Shown here in pieces: positions 46,029 to 54,704 of a stretch of 64,000 bases of DNA. Source of the stretch: Niveispirillum sp. SYP-B3756 (GTDB lineage Bacteria; Pseudomonadota; Alphaproteobacteria; Azospirillales; Azospirillaceae); contig NZ_WIDQ01000005.1 in NCBI RefSeq assembly GCF_009495745.1, forward strand, positions 295,307 through 359,306. Direction: 5' to 3'. How positions within the stretch are numbered: the stretch's first letter is position 1; the number at the start of each line of letters is the position of its first letter. The notes beneath the pieces were generated by a model. It did not search any database, was not told the DNA's origin, and saw only the letters and a program-made list of their open reading frames with translations. The position numbers and the translations under genes are program-made.

Positions 46029-46270
46029 TGACCTGCTCCCTGGAATTATATCCGCGGTAAAGTAGAGTCCTTCCGACCGAGGAGGGCTATTTGATGAAAA
46101 AGAGCCGTTTCAGCGAGGAAGCAGATTATCGGGATCCTGCGGGAGCAGGAGGCCGGGCAGAAGACTGCTGAGATCTGTCGGCGGTCGGAGACCAAGCGCC
46201 TGAAGGGCTTGGAGGAGGAGAACAGCCGCCTGAAGAAACTGCTGGCCGAGGCGATGCTGGACAACGCCAT
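46029..46270 (+). mobile_element. IS407-like IS3-family remnant (left end + broken orfA)
   Basis: Starts with the same left end as the element at 63,873 (TGACCTGCTCCCTGGAA) and shares GTAAAGTAGAGTCC and the GAGGAGGGCTATTTGATG leader. orfA (ATG 46,094) reads MKKSRFSEE and is then frameshifted by one extra A; the shifted frame resumes as IIGILREQEAGQKTAEICRR, lacks about 25 codons, and continues KRLKGLEEENSRLKKLLAEAMLDNAM before ending at a junction with beta-oxidation DNA. orfB and the right end are absent. Confidence 0.87.
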
Positions 46271-46359
46271 GCATTGCCGGCATCGGGACGGTTGAGCGTG
46301 ATAGAGGCCACCGCCCCCACGCGCTCCAACAAGATTGGATCGGCGTCATCATCTTGCAT
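46268..46359 (-). pseudogene. Enoyl-CoA hydratase, N-terminal stub
   Basis: Reads MQDDDADPILLERVGAVASITLNRPDAGNA, the first ~30 residues of a crotonase-family enoyl-CoA hydratase (ITLNRPDAxNA), then breaks exactly where the IS remnant begins. ATG 46,359 lies just after the stop of the upstream acyl-CoA dehydrogenase fragment, so the two were an operon. About 230 residues are missing. Confidence 0.72.
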
Positions 46360-46360
46360 T

Positions 46361-46830
46361 TCACACTCCAACCGGCAAATCCTTGAACGGGATATCGCGA
46401 TCGCCCCGAATGTCCGGCGGCAGGCCGAGCACGCGTCCGGCGATGATGTTCTTCAGGATCTCATCGGTACCGCCCGCGATCCGCATGGCGGCACCCCAGA
46501 AGAAATTGCGCTGGAAGCCACCGGCGGGCGCTACGGTATCATCATCCGCAACGATGCCATGGGGGCATCCAGCAGGTCCAGCGCCTCCGTCGCCAGTTCC
46601 TGCTTCTGGCGGGCGGAAACGATCTTGCCGATGGTGGCTTCCGGCCCCAGCGTACCGCCACGGCTCAGGACCGTCTGGCTGCGCAGCCGCGTCAGCCTCA
46701 GCCCCTCGGCCGTCACATACCAATCGGCCAGGGCCCGACGGAAACCGCCATCGCGCAGGGCCGAGCCATGGCCCTCCACGCCGGGCAATTGGCCAGCCAG
46801 TGAACCGCACAGGAATTGTCGGCGGCTCCA
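46361..46830 (-). pseudogene. Acyl-CoA dehydrogenase, C-terminal fragment, frameshifted
   Basis: One frame (46,531-46,788) reads GHGSALRDGGFRRALADWYV, TAEGLRLTRLRSQTV and GPEATIGKIVSARQKQ; another frame (to the stop at 46,361) carries FFWGAAMRIAGGTDEILKNI and IAGRVLGLPPDIRGDRDIPF. Together they are the last ~150 residues of an acyl-CoA dehydrogenase with one frameshift near 46,560. The catalytic and flavin-binding N-terminal two thirds are missing upstream, where 46,831-46,953 contains no recognisable sequence. Confidence 0.78.
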
Positions 46831-46953
46831 ACTCCCGAGAAATTGGGGCTACCATCAGCAAGACAACGAACAAATTGTCAGCTGAAATCTTTCAGCGACA
46901 GTGCGGTTGGCCTGACAGCTCTCCATTCAGTGTACCCCTCCAAGGCACACCCG

Positions 46954-47955
46954 TTATGTTTCTTTCGTCTCGGTCGGCTTCATTGCACCATTAATATTGC
47001 GAATGACACAACGAAAACCGATATGGGTAGTCGGGCTGTCGATCGCCTGTGGGTGACGTGCGGCCGGCCGGTAGCGCTGGCAGTAATTGGGCGCACAGAG
47101 GTGTGAGCCCCCCTTCAATACCTTGCGGCCAATGCGGATTTGGGGCGTGCAGGGATCGTAGCTGTCGCGTTCCTTGCCGCCTCGTGGATTGGCGGGGACA
47201 CAACAGGCCCCCTTGAACGGCTTCGCCGGCACGGACGGCAGTGACCACCAATCGGATGTCCATTCCCAGACATTGCCGATCATGTCGAACAGGCCATGGC
47301 CATTGGGCGGATAAGTCCCGACCGGTGAGGTTCGCTCCCAACCATCCAGCATGTCATTGGCATAGGGGAAGGTACCCTGCCAGTAATTGGCCAGCATGGC
47401 GCCACCCGGCGCCAGTTCATCCCCCCAGGCGAACTCGGCACCGTCCAGCCCGCCACGGGCCGCGAACTCCCATTCCGCTTCCGTCGGCAGTTCCTTACCC
47501 ACCCATTTCGCATAGGCCTCGGCATCCTGATAGCCGATCTGTACGACGGGGTGGTCATCCATACCATCAATGGAACTGCCCTTGCCCAGTGGATGGCGCC
47601 AGTCGGCGCCGAATTCAAACTTCCACCATTGGCTGAAATCCCGCATGTCCACGGGGCCGCGGGTCTTCTGAAACACCAGGGAACCGGGCTGGGCCAGTTC
47701 GATCGGCATACCCGGATAATCCTTGGGATCCGGGGCAATCTCCGCAAAGGTGACGTAGCCGGTTGCTTCGACAAACCGGCGGAACTGCCGGTTGGTCACG
47801 GGGGTTTCATCAATCCAGAAGCCATTTACCCGCACGGGCCGGGCCGGCCGCTCCTCCGGATAGAACCGGTTGGACCCCATCTGGAACGATCCGCCCTCCA
47901 GGTGGCGCATCCCCTCGAACCGGGCGTCAACATTATCCATCACATCGCTCATCAT
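46954..47955 (-). CDS. Formylglycine-generating enzyme (sulfatase maturase)
   Basis: Converts the Cys of C-x-P-x-R in sulfatases to formylglycine, an aerobic copper-dependent reaction. 333 aa, SUMF1/FGE-sulfatase fold. Motifs: GGSFQMGSNRFYPEERP near the N-terminus, WEFAARGG, NVWEWTSDWW, and the active-site Cys pair Cys287/Cys292 in GGSHLCAPNYCQRYRPAAR, followed by IDSPTTHIGFRC. These two cysteines match the catalytic pair of known FGEs, so this is an active-type enzyme rather than a generic SUMF1 domain. Start ATG 47,955 is used (GGAAGG upstream); the longer frame to 48,108 overlaps the neighbouring gene. Last gene of the sulfatase operon. Confidence 0.9.
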   Translation of the reverse strand: MMSDVMDNVDARFEGMRHLEGGSFQMGSNRFYPEERPARPVRVNGFWIDETPVTNRQFRRFVEATGYVTFAEIAPDPKDYPGMPIELAQPGSLVFQKTRGPVDMRDFSQWWKFEFGADWRHPLGKGSSIDGMDDHPVVQIGYQDAEAYAKWVGKELPTEAEWEFAARGGLDGAEFAWGDELAPGGAMLANYWQGTFPYANDMLDGWERTSPVGTYPPNGHGLFDMIGNVWEWTSDWWSLPSVPAKPFKGACCVPANPRGGKERDSYDPCTPQIRIGRKVLKGGSHLCAPNYCQRYRPAARHPQAIDSPTTHIGFRCVIRNINGAMKPTETKET

Positions 47956-47983
47956 CGATCGCCTTCCGGTGAGTGCAGTTAGA

Positions 47984-49588
47984 TCACGGATCAATCTCGC
48001 TGCAAACCCTGGCGGCGGCGGCGCCCGATCCTTTGGCCCCCCCCCCAGCGGGTGGCTTCTTTGCTTCACCCTTGGGCGCTTTCGACAGGGGATGAACAAG
48101 GCAGTCACGGATCGGATCGTAACTGACAGCCTTAGACCGCTTCTCCACCGGGCCCTTAGGCAACAGAGCCTTCAGTTCCGCCACCGTGGCAGCATAGGCG
48201 GGGTCCGGAGCCAGATTGCGATGTTCGCCGGGATCGGACTGGTGATCATACAGTTCACGCCCCAGGCCGCCTTCCTCCCATTCCGTGTAGCGCCAGCGTT
48301 CGGTTCGCACGCTGCGCCCGCCCCGAACCTGGGACAGGGCCGGCTTGGTCCATGTGGGATCGGCGGGATCGGTCAGCAGCGGTTCCAGGCTTTGCCCCTG
48401 GTTACGGTCATAATGCGGCAACCCGGCCAGACTGGTCAGGGTCGGGTACAGGTCCAGCAGTTCCACCGTCCGCTCTGACCGTGTTCCCGCCTTCGTCATA
48501 CCCGGCGTCCTTACGATCAGGGGCACGCGGGCGCTATCCTCCCACAGGATGTTCTTCATCCATTGCCCGTGCTCGCCCAGCATGAAGCCGTGGTCGCTGG
48601 TGAAGACGACGATGGTGTTGTCCTCCAACCCCAGTTCCTTCAGCGACGCCAACACGCGCCCGACCTGGGCATCCATAAAACTGGTGGCAGCGAAGTAGGC
48701 CTGGATCATTCGGCGCTGTTCGTCCGGACTCATGCCGAAATGATCGGGCGTCCAGGCCTTGGCCGCCGGCAGCACCTTCGATAGTGCCTCCGGTGTTTCA
48801 TCGGCGATGCGAATGGTATCCAGCGGATACATGTCGAAATATTTCTTCGGCGCCACTTCCGGCACATGCGGACGGTAGAAGCCGACCCCGATGAAAAACG
48901 GCTTGTCCTTGTTCGCCCTCAGCATGTCGATGGCGGCCGTGGCGACCTTGCCGTCGGTCTGTTCCTCGTCCGCCCCGCCATCGGCCAGATAAGACATGGC
49001 AGAGCCATAGGGAATGCCCGGCGTCATGTTGATCAGGGCGCCGTTCTCCGCATCCTTGTCCCGCCCGCGCGGGTTGACCACTTCGGTCCAGGATTGCGTG
49101 TCGTCGGGGCCGCCCAGGCCGATATCGCCGGGCACACCCTGATGGAAGATCTTGCCGATACGGCCGGAATAATAGCCCTGGTCCTTGAAATATTGCGGCA
49201 AGGTCTTGATATCGGGCAGCGCCTGTCGGAACGGCGTCGCCAGATCCATGACCCGCGTCGTATCCGGCCGGGTGCCCGTCAGGAAGGAGGCACGGCTGGG
49301 CGCGCACCAGGGGAACTGCGCATAGGCGCGATCAAAGCTCACGCCCTGGGATGCCAGCCGATCCAGGTTGGGGGTACGGACCGGCGCACCATAAGAACCC
49401 AGCCGGGCGGCCATGTCGTCGGCGATGATGAACAGGACATTCATCGGCCGTTCGGTACGTGTCGCGGTTCCGGCATTGGCGGCGGCGGGCGGGGCTGCCA
49501 GACCCGCGCCGGTCCCCAGTGCCATGGTGCTGACACCCAGAGCCAGCGCCACAACCGAACTTTTACCCAATCGACGCCAATTCATCAT
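47984..49588 (-). CDS. S1 sulfatase, iduronate-2-sulfatase-like
   Basis: 534 aa with a signal peptide (MNWRRLGKSSVVALALGVSTMA, cleavage near residue 31). Sulfatase core: NVLFIIADDMAARLGSYG with metal-binding Asp pair, active-site Cys95 in FPWCAPSRASFLTGTRP (C-A-P-S-R), KIFHQG, and FTSDHGFMLGEHGQWMKNILWEDSARVPLIVR. The last stretch and WCAPSR are characteristic of the iduronate-2-sulfatase branch (SulfAtlas S1_7-type, by recollection). C-terminus ends in a Lys/Gly-rich tail. Two ATGs (49,588 and 49,585) follow GGAGGAGA. Periplasmic or exported; requires the FGE encoded next door. Confidence 0.9.
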   Translation of the reverse strand: MMNWRRLGKSSVVALALGVSTMALGTGAGLAAPPAAANAGTATRTERPMNVLFIIADDMAARLGSYGAPVRTPNLDRLASQGVSFDRAYAQFPWCAPSRASFLTGTRPDTTRVMDLATPFRQALPDIKTLPQYFKDQGYYSGRIGKIFHQGVPGDIGLGGPDDTQSWTEVVNPRGRDKDAENGALINMTPGIPYGSAMSYLADGGADEEQTDGKVATAAIDMLRANKDKPFFIGVGFYRPHVPEVAPKKYFDMYPLDTIRIADETPEALSKVLPAAKAWTPDHFGMSPDEQRRMIQAYFAATSFMDAQVGRVLASLKELGLEDNTIVVFTSDHGFMLGEHGQWMKNILWEDSARVPLIVRTPGMTKAGTRSERTVELLDLYPTLTSLAGLPHYDRNQGQSLEPLLTDPADPTWTKPALSQVRGGRSVRTERWRYTEWEEGGLGRELYDHQSDPGEHRNLAPDPAYAATVAELKALLPKGPVEKRSKAVSYDPIRDCLVHPLSKAPKGEAKKPPAGGGAKGSGAAAARVCSEIDP

Positions 49589-49627
49589 TCTCTCCTCCCG
49601 TTTATCGACAATCTTTGGCTTCGGCTT

Positions 49628-51280
49628 TCAATGCCGCTGCGGGAAATAAGCCCGACCTTCGGCATCCGCCTTGGCCTTGGCCTCGCTGTCGGGGAACAGA
49701 CCGTTCATCTTGGTGGGCAGGTTGGGCTTCACGTACCAGTTCGCCGGGAAATCGGCGGCACGCCGCCCCGATTGATCACGGTTGACCAGACCGGAGCTGG
49801 TCTTTTCGGTAAAGGGCACGACATGGTCGTTCCCCTTGTTCGTGAGCTGGGTGAACAAGGAATGCCGAAGCTCGATCTTCGTCTGCAAATAGGCGGGATC
49901 ATCGATGAGATTGTGCATTTCATCGGGATCTTTGTTCAGGTCATACAGTTCCTCAATATCCCAGACCCCGTGATACTGGATATACTTCACCCGGTTGCGC
50001 TCGATGGCAAAGGTGGTCGGGGTCTGCGGGAATGACCATTCCCAATAATATTCGTAGACGAAATCCTGTTTGTTCCAGTCCTGCGCACTGATCTTGCCCT
50101 GCGCCACCGGCAGAATGCTCTGCCCCTCCATCTGGACGGGCTTTTCAACATGGGCCAGTTCAAGGAAGGTCGGGGCGAGGTCCAGATTGCGCACCACAGC
50201 GTCGTTCGTGGTCCCCTTGGGTAGCAGATCGGGGGCCAGCACGACCATCGGCACACGCACCGATGGTTCATAGGCATTGCGCTTGTCGATCAGGCCATGA
50301 TCGCCGATCAGGTAGCCATTGTCGCTGTAGAAGACGATGACCGTATCCTTGTCGATCTTCTGCTTGCGCAGGCTGGCCATGATCCGACCCAGGCTCTCAT
50401 CCACCGGCGACAGGGTGCGGTAATAATCGCGCACCATTTCGGTCAAGGGCTTGTCGGTATGATAGGGGAAATCCGCCCCGTGCCAGCTATTGCGCTGGTT
50501 CTGCACCCAGAGCGGCTTGCCCTGGTTGTTCTCCGGCGTATTGGCCAGGCTTGCCGGCAGCTTGATATCCAGATCCTTGTACTGGGTCTTGTACCGTTCC
50601 GGCGGCTCGGCATCGGAATGCACCGCCTTGTGGCTGAGATAGAGGAAGAAGGGCTTCGTGGGATCGCGTCCCTTCTCCAGCCAGTCAACCGCATAATCGG
50701 TCAGTTCGTCGGTGATATAGCCAGCGCGGTCGACCCGCTGCCCGTCGACATTCAATGTCTGGCGCTTACCCGCCGCAATGGCGGCCGGGGGCAATCCCTG
50801 GGTCGGGAAATAGGTGCCCTGGCCCTTGAAGCTGACCCAGCGGTCAAAGCCGGGGCGCGGCGCATCGGTGTCATTGCCCATGTGCCACTTGCCGAAGAAC
50901 CCAGTCTGATAGCCGGCCTTCTGCAGGTAGGAGGGAAAGAAGATCAGCCCTTCTTCCGACGAATTATTATTGTCGATGACCCGATGGTTGCGCGGCGACT
51001 GGCCGGTCAGGATGGTCGCCCGGCTGGGGGAACAAAGCGATGACGTCACCACGGCATTGCGAAAATAGACGCCGTTCTTGGCCAGATAGTCGATATTGGG
51101 GGTCTTCAGGCCGGGGGTCAGGAACCCCATGGCATCGAAGCGCAGATCATCGACCAGCACGAAGACGATGTTCCGGGGCCGGTCGGCCGCCTTGTCCGCC
51201 GCACGCGCCGTGGTGGACAGCGCCATCAAAGCCGTAGCGGCCAGCGCCAGGGTCCGGAGCTTCATGTTTGGCATTACCAT
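49628..51280 (-). CDS. S1 sulfatase, mucin-desulfating/GlcNAc-6-sulfatase-like
   Basis: 550 aa from ATG 51,280, with a signal peptide (MKLRTLALAATALMALSTTARAA). Core: NIVFVLVDDLRFDAMGF, Cys83 in SSLCSPSRATILTGQSP (C-S-P-S-R), QKAGYQTGFFGKWHMG, GFDRWVSFKGQGTYF, and HKAVHSD, then YSDNGYLIGDHG. This arrangement is typical of the mucin-desulfating and N-acetylglucosamine-6-sulfatase-like group. The frame is open to 51,346, but that would overlap the GH3 stop and delay the signal peptide. Substrate is inferred. Confidence 0.88.
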   Translation of the reverse strand: MVMPNMKLRTLALAATALMALSTTARAADKAADRPRNIVFVLVDDLRFDAMGFLTPGLKTPNIDYLAKNGVYFRNAVVTSSLCSPSRATILTGQSPRNHRVIDNNNSSEEGLIFFPSYLQKAGYQTGFFGKWHMGNDTDAPRPGFDRWVSFKGQGTYFPTQGLPPAAIAAGKRQTLNVDGQRVDRAGYITDELTDYAVDWLEKGRDPTKPFFLYLSHKAVHSDAEPPERYKTQYKDLDIKLPASLANTPENNQGKPLWVQNQRNSWHGADFPYHTDKPLTEMVRDYYRTLSPVDESLGRIMASLRKQKIDKDTVIVFYSDNGYLIGDHGLIDKRNAYEPSVRVPMVVLAPDLLPKGTTNDAVVRNLDLAPTFLELAHVEKPVQMEGQSILPVAQGKISAQDWNKQDFVYEYYWEWSFPQTPTTFAIERNRVKYIQYHGVWDIEELYDLNKDPDEMHNLIDDPAYLQTKIELRHSLFTQLTNKGNDHVVPFTEKTSSGLVNRDQSGRRAADFPANWYVKPNLPTKMNGLFPDSEAKAKADAEGRAYFPQRH

Positions 51281-51311
51281 GGTGTTACCATCCCGTCTGT
51301 TGCCCGCCGTT

Positions 51312-53231
51312 TCAGCGGCTTGGCCCGATACCCGCCCCACGGGCATAGAGTGGTTGATTACTATCGTCCGGCAGAGCCGGATTCTGCTTCTCGACCGCCA
51401 TCATGGATGAGGGCAGTTCGAACGGCAGCCGGCCTTCGGCGCGGGCGCGCCCCGTCACAATATCCATAACCGCCTTGTCACTGGCACCAAAGGCAACCAG
51501 CAGCGCGCGGGCCTTGTCCTTGATGTTGGTGAGGATGGCGGGGCGGTCCATATCGACCACCACAATCGTCGGTACCGTCGAGGCAGCCTTTTTTATGACC
51601 TCATAGTCGGCGTCACCGTCGCGGAAATCCAGCCGCCCTTCATGCTGACGCGCGCCAAAGAAATGGTGGGGGTGGAGTTTCTCTGACGGCGTCTGCGTCC
51701 GCACGATGGCAACATCTGCCTGTGCCGGATCATCGACGACAGTGAAGCCTGCCGCCCGCACCACGGCGGCATCCACCCGATGCAGCCAGACTTTAGATGG
51801 TTTCAGCGGCAGCAGATTGCCCCTGTTCTCCAGCAGCACCTGCGAGCGCCGTTGCGCCGCATCCGCTTCCGCCTGGAATTTTTGGTCACCGACAACGATG
51901 TTTGCCCGGTCGGGATCGACATAGGGATCATCGAAAAGCCCGAGTTCGAATTTCAACCAGAGTATCCGACGAACGGATTCATCAATCCGCGCTTCTGAAA
52001 TCCTGCCTTCGTGGACGGCTGCCAGCAGGGCCGTCGGATCATCGACACCGCCGAACTGGTCCAGCCCGGCCTCCACCCCCTTGGCGAAACGCTGTACCTG
52101 GGACAGTTCCTCCACGCCCCAAGGCATGGCGATGGCTGCCGATGTCTGCGGCTTCTCCGCAGACGGGGCTATGCATTCGACCGGGCAATCCTTGGTGATG
52201 GCCCAGTCGGAAATGATGACGCCGCGATAGCCATAGGTGCCGCGCAGCAGATCGGTCAGCAATGGCTTGCTGTAGCCGGCGGCAACGGGCGGCAGGGGCT
52301 GACCATTGACGCTTACGCCCTCCAGGATCGGATAGGTGGGCATGACCCCCGCCGACCCGGCGGCGAAGGCACCCTTGAATGCCGCGACATGCAGGGCGAA
52401 GCTGGCGTTATCCAGCTTGGCGATACGGCCATAATAATTATGGGCATCGAAACCTTCCGGTTCTGCGCCATAGCCGACCCAGTGTTTCACCACCGTCGCC
52501 ACGCCCCCCGGCGTTAACCCCTTGGCCCCTCCCTGGAAGCCCTGGATATAGGCGCCGGCCAGGGTGGAAACGGTTTCCGGGTCGGAACCGAACGTCCCAA
52601 CGGCGCGGGCCCAGCGGGGCTCGGTCGCCAGATCGGCCTGCGGGGACAGGGCCATATGGATGCCAACCGCCCGATATTCCTGACGAACAATATCCCCGAA
52701 GCGGCGGACCAGCGATGGATCGTTGATCGCCGCCAATCCCAGCGTTTCCGGCCAGATGGAGAAACTGCCGCTGGAAGAGCTGGCGCCAACCACCGTCATG
52801 AAATGACTTCGGGGATCAGAACTGATGGTGACGGGAATACCGAGACGGCTGCCTTCCGCGATTTTCTGAATGGCGTTGTTCTGACGGGCGAACTCCGCCG
52901 CCGGCATGGTCAGCCGGGTGATGAAGCTGTTCACCCCGGTCTCTTTAATGATGTGCTCCGCCGCCGCCAGATCGTACCCCTTGCTGGATGCACCGATTGG
53001 GGAATCCATGGCCCGCAGGGAGCCATGCATCATGGTGCCGACCTTCTCCTCCAGCGTCATGCGCCCGAGAAGGTCATCAAGCCGGCGGTCGATGGGCAGT
53101 TGCTGGTCCTCATACGGATCACGCTGACCATTATGGTTCAGATCGCGGAATCCCGGCGTCGCAAGGGAGAGCGACGATATCAATGCCAGGGCGGCCGCGC
53201 CGCCCAGCAAATATCCCATGCCGCGCATCAT
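51312..53231 (-). CDS. Glycoside hydrolase family 3
   Basis: 639 aa exported exo-glycosidase (beta-glucosidase, -xylosidase or -N-acetylhexosaminidase type; specificity cannot be read). Signal peptide at 1-25. Residues 29-42, RDLNHNGQRDPYED, form the EF-hand-like calcium motif common at the start of these GH3 proteins. Then LDDLLGRMTLEEKVGTMMHG, KHWVGYGAEPEG, and the nucleophile Asp342 in YGYRGVIISDWAI. The usual acid/base loop region is in the C-terminal (alpha/beta) sandwich domain, present in full (VLLENRGNLLPLK). The only glycosidase in the operon, next to five sulfatases. Confidence 0.9.
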   Translation of the reverse strand: MMRGMGYLLGGAAALALISSLSLATPGFRDLNHNGQRDPYEDQQLPIDRRLDDLLGRMTLEEKVGTMMHGSLRAMDSPIGASSKGYDLAAAEHIIKETGVNSFITRLTMPAAEFARQNNAIQKIAEGSRLGIPVTISSDPRSHFMTVVGASSSSGSFSIWPETLGLAAINDPSLVRRFGDIVRQEYRAVGIHMALSPQADLATEPRWARAVGTFGSDPETVSTLAGAYIQGFQGGAKGLTPGGVATVVKHWVGYGAEPEGFDAHNYYGRIAKLDNASFALHVAAFKGAFAAGSAGVMPTYPILEGVSVNGQPLPPVAAGYSKPLLTDLLRGTYGYRGVIISDWAITKDCPVECIAPSAEKPQTSAAIAMPWGVEELSQVQRFAKGVEAGLDQFGGVDDPTALLAAVHEGRISEARIDESVRRILWLKFELGLFDDPYVDPDRANIVVGDQKFQAEADAAQRRSQVLLENRGNLLPLKPSKVWLHRVDAAVVRAAGFTVVDDPAQADVAIVRTQTPSEKLHPHHFFGARQHEGRLDFRDGDADYEVIKKAASTVPTIVVVDMDRPAILTNIKDKARALLVAFGASDKAVMDIVTGRARAEGRLPFELPSSMMAVEKQNPALPDDSNQPLYARGAGIGPSR

Positions 53232-53246
53232 TCCTCCAAACTCTTG

Positions 53247-54704
53247 TTATTCGTTCCCGTCGGAGTCGCCAGCGCGTCGGCAACCGGCGATTTCCGGTGC
53301 AATGCCCTCCTTCAGCGAGGGTTTGCCGGCACACATGGGGAACCGCACCGGGTTGAAGGGACCGACACCCGCCTTGTCCAGGATCGCCTGGAATTGTTTC
53401 AGACGCCGCCTGGCCTCGGGCGTCATCTCCTTCACTTCAGTTTCCGTGTCATGCAGGGGGTCCAGGGAGACGAAGCGGCCGTCGCCGTAGAGCTTCCAGC
53501 GTGCATCGAAGACAAAGCGCGCGGGTTCATGAATCCAGCCCGGCGCGTAATACATGAAGATCTGGTCGCGGACCTTGTCCTTCTTCCCCGTCAGCACGGG
53601 AACCTGGCTGGCTCCATCGATCGGGTCCGGGCCAATCTTGCCATGGCCGATCTCGGCCAGGGTCGGCAGCATATCGGTGAAGTCGAACAACCCCTCCGGC
53701 TGGGATCCGGCCCGAACCTTTCCGGGCCAGCGCACGATCATGGGAACATGGGTTCCGCCGAGGGTGGGCTTTCCCTTCCCGCCCCGGACAGAGACACCGT
53801 TGCGCATACCTTCGATCTGGACGCCAGTGCCATTGTCACCGGTGAAGATGACGACCGTATTCTCATCGAGCCCCAGTTCCTGAAGCCTGTCCAGCACCTG
53901 TCCCACCAGCTTGTCGATATAAGCGACCATGCCGGTGAACTTGGCCTTGGTCGTATCGGCATCCATGCTGTCTGGCGTCGGCACATAGGGGGAATGCGGC
54001 AGCACCATCGGGTAATAGAGGAAGAAAGGCTTGTCCTTGTTCTGCGTGATGAAATCCAGGGCAAAACGGCTGGCCAGATCGGGGCCGAACCCGGACTCGT
54101 TGATCTTGGTGCGGCCATTGTTCCAGAGGGTCGGTCCCCAGTAGCGCGAGCCCTTGGCGGGCCCGCTGGCCACCTGCCATAACAGCGCCTCGTCGAAGCC
54201 GGCCTGCGGCGGCTGCATTCCGACACGACCATCAAAGCCATTCCCCGACAATTGCCATTTCCCGACAATCGCCGTGGCATAACCCGCTTCCTTCAGCACA
54301 TGGCCGAAGGTGCGGGCATTGGGGTTCAGATAGCCGAACGCCTCGTAATTCCTGGCATTCTCGATGCCGGTCAGGATGCGGGTGCGCGATGGGGTACAAA
54401 GTGGCGTCGCATGGGCGTTGGCGAACATCGCCCCTTCCCGCGCCAACTGGTCGATACGCGGCGTCGGATATTCACCGCCATAACTCCCGACCCCCGATGC
54501 ACCCAGATCATCGACCATGATCAGCACGATATTGGGTTGGGTCGTCCGCTGCTGTTCCGCCGCGACAGCCGGGGCCGGCATCATGGCCGTGACGCCCGTG
54601 GCAACCGGTGCTGCCATCAAGGCCAGGACCAGCCGCGAGGTTACGGACAGAAGCTTGGCACGGCGGCGGGGCACGTTGGTCTTACCTGGATACATCTCTA
54701 TCAT
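53247..54704 (-). CDS. S1 sulfatase, arylsulfatase-type
   Basis: 485 aa. Basic N-terminus and signal-like helix (LVLALMAAPVATGVTAMMPAPAVA). Core: NIVLIMVDDLGASGVGSYGG, Cys103 in TPLCTPSRTRILTG (C-T-P-S-R), GKWQLSG, TGDNGTG and GGKGKPTLGGTHVPMIVRWPG, as in arylsulfatase A-like enzymes. A Cys-containing C-terminal tail (CAGKPSLKEG, CRRAG) could form a disulfide. ATG 54,704 overlaps the stop of the upstream sulfatase (ATGA) and has GGAGAAGG before it; a longer frame to 54,833 lies inside that gene. Confidence 0.9.
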   Translation of the reverse strand: MIEMYPGKTNVPRRRAKLLSVTSRLVLALMAAPVATGVTAMMPAPAVAAEQQRTTQPNIVLIMVDDLGASGVGSYGGEYPTPRIDQLAREGAMFANAHATPLCTPSRTRILTGIENARNYEAFGYLNPNARTFGHVLKEAGYATAIVGKWQLSGNGFDGRVGMQPPQAGFDEALLWQVASGPAKGSRYWGPTLWNNGRTKINESGFGPDLASRFALDFITQNKDKPFFLYYPMVLPHSPYVPTPDSMDADTTKAKFTGMVAYIDKLVGQVLDRLQELGLDENTVVIFTGDNGTGVQIEGMRNGVSVRGGKGKPTLGGTHVPMIVRWPGKVRAGSQPEGLFDFTDMLPTLAEIGHGKIGPDPIDGASQVPVLTGKKDKVRDQIFMYYAPGWIHEPARFVFDARWKLYGDGRFVSLDPLHDTETEVKEMTPEARRRLKQFQAILDKAGVGPFNPVRFPMCAGKPSLKEGIAPEIAGCRRAGDSDGNE

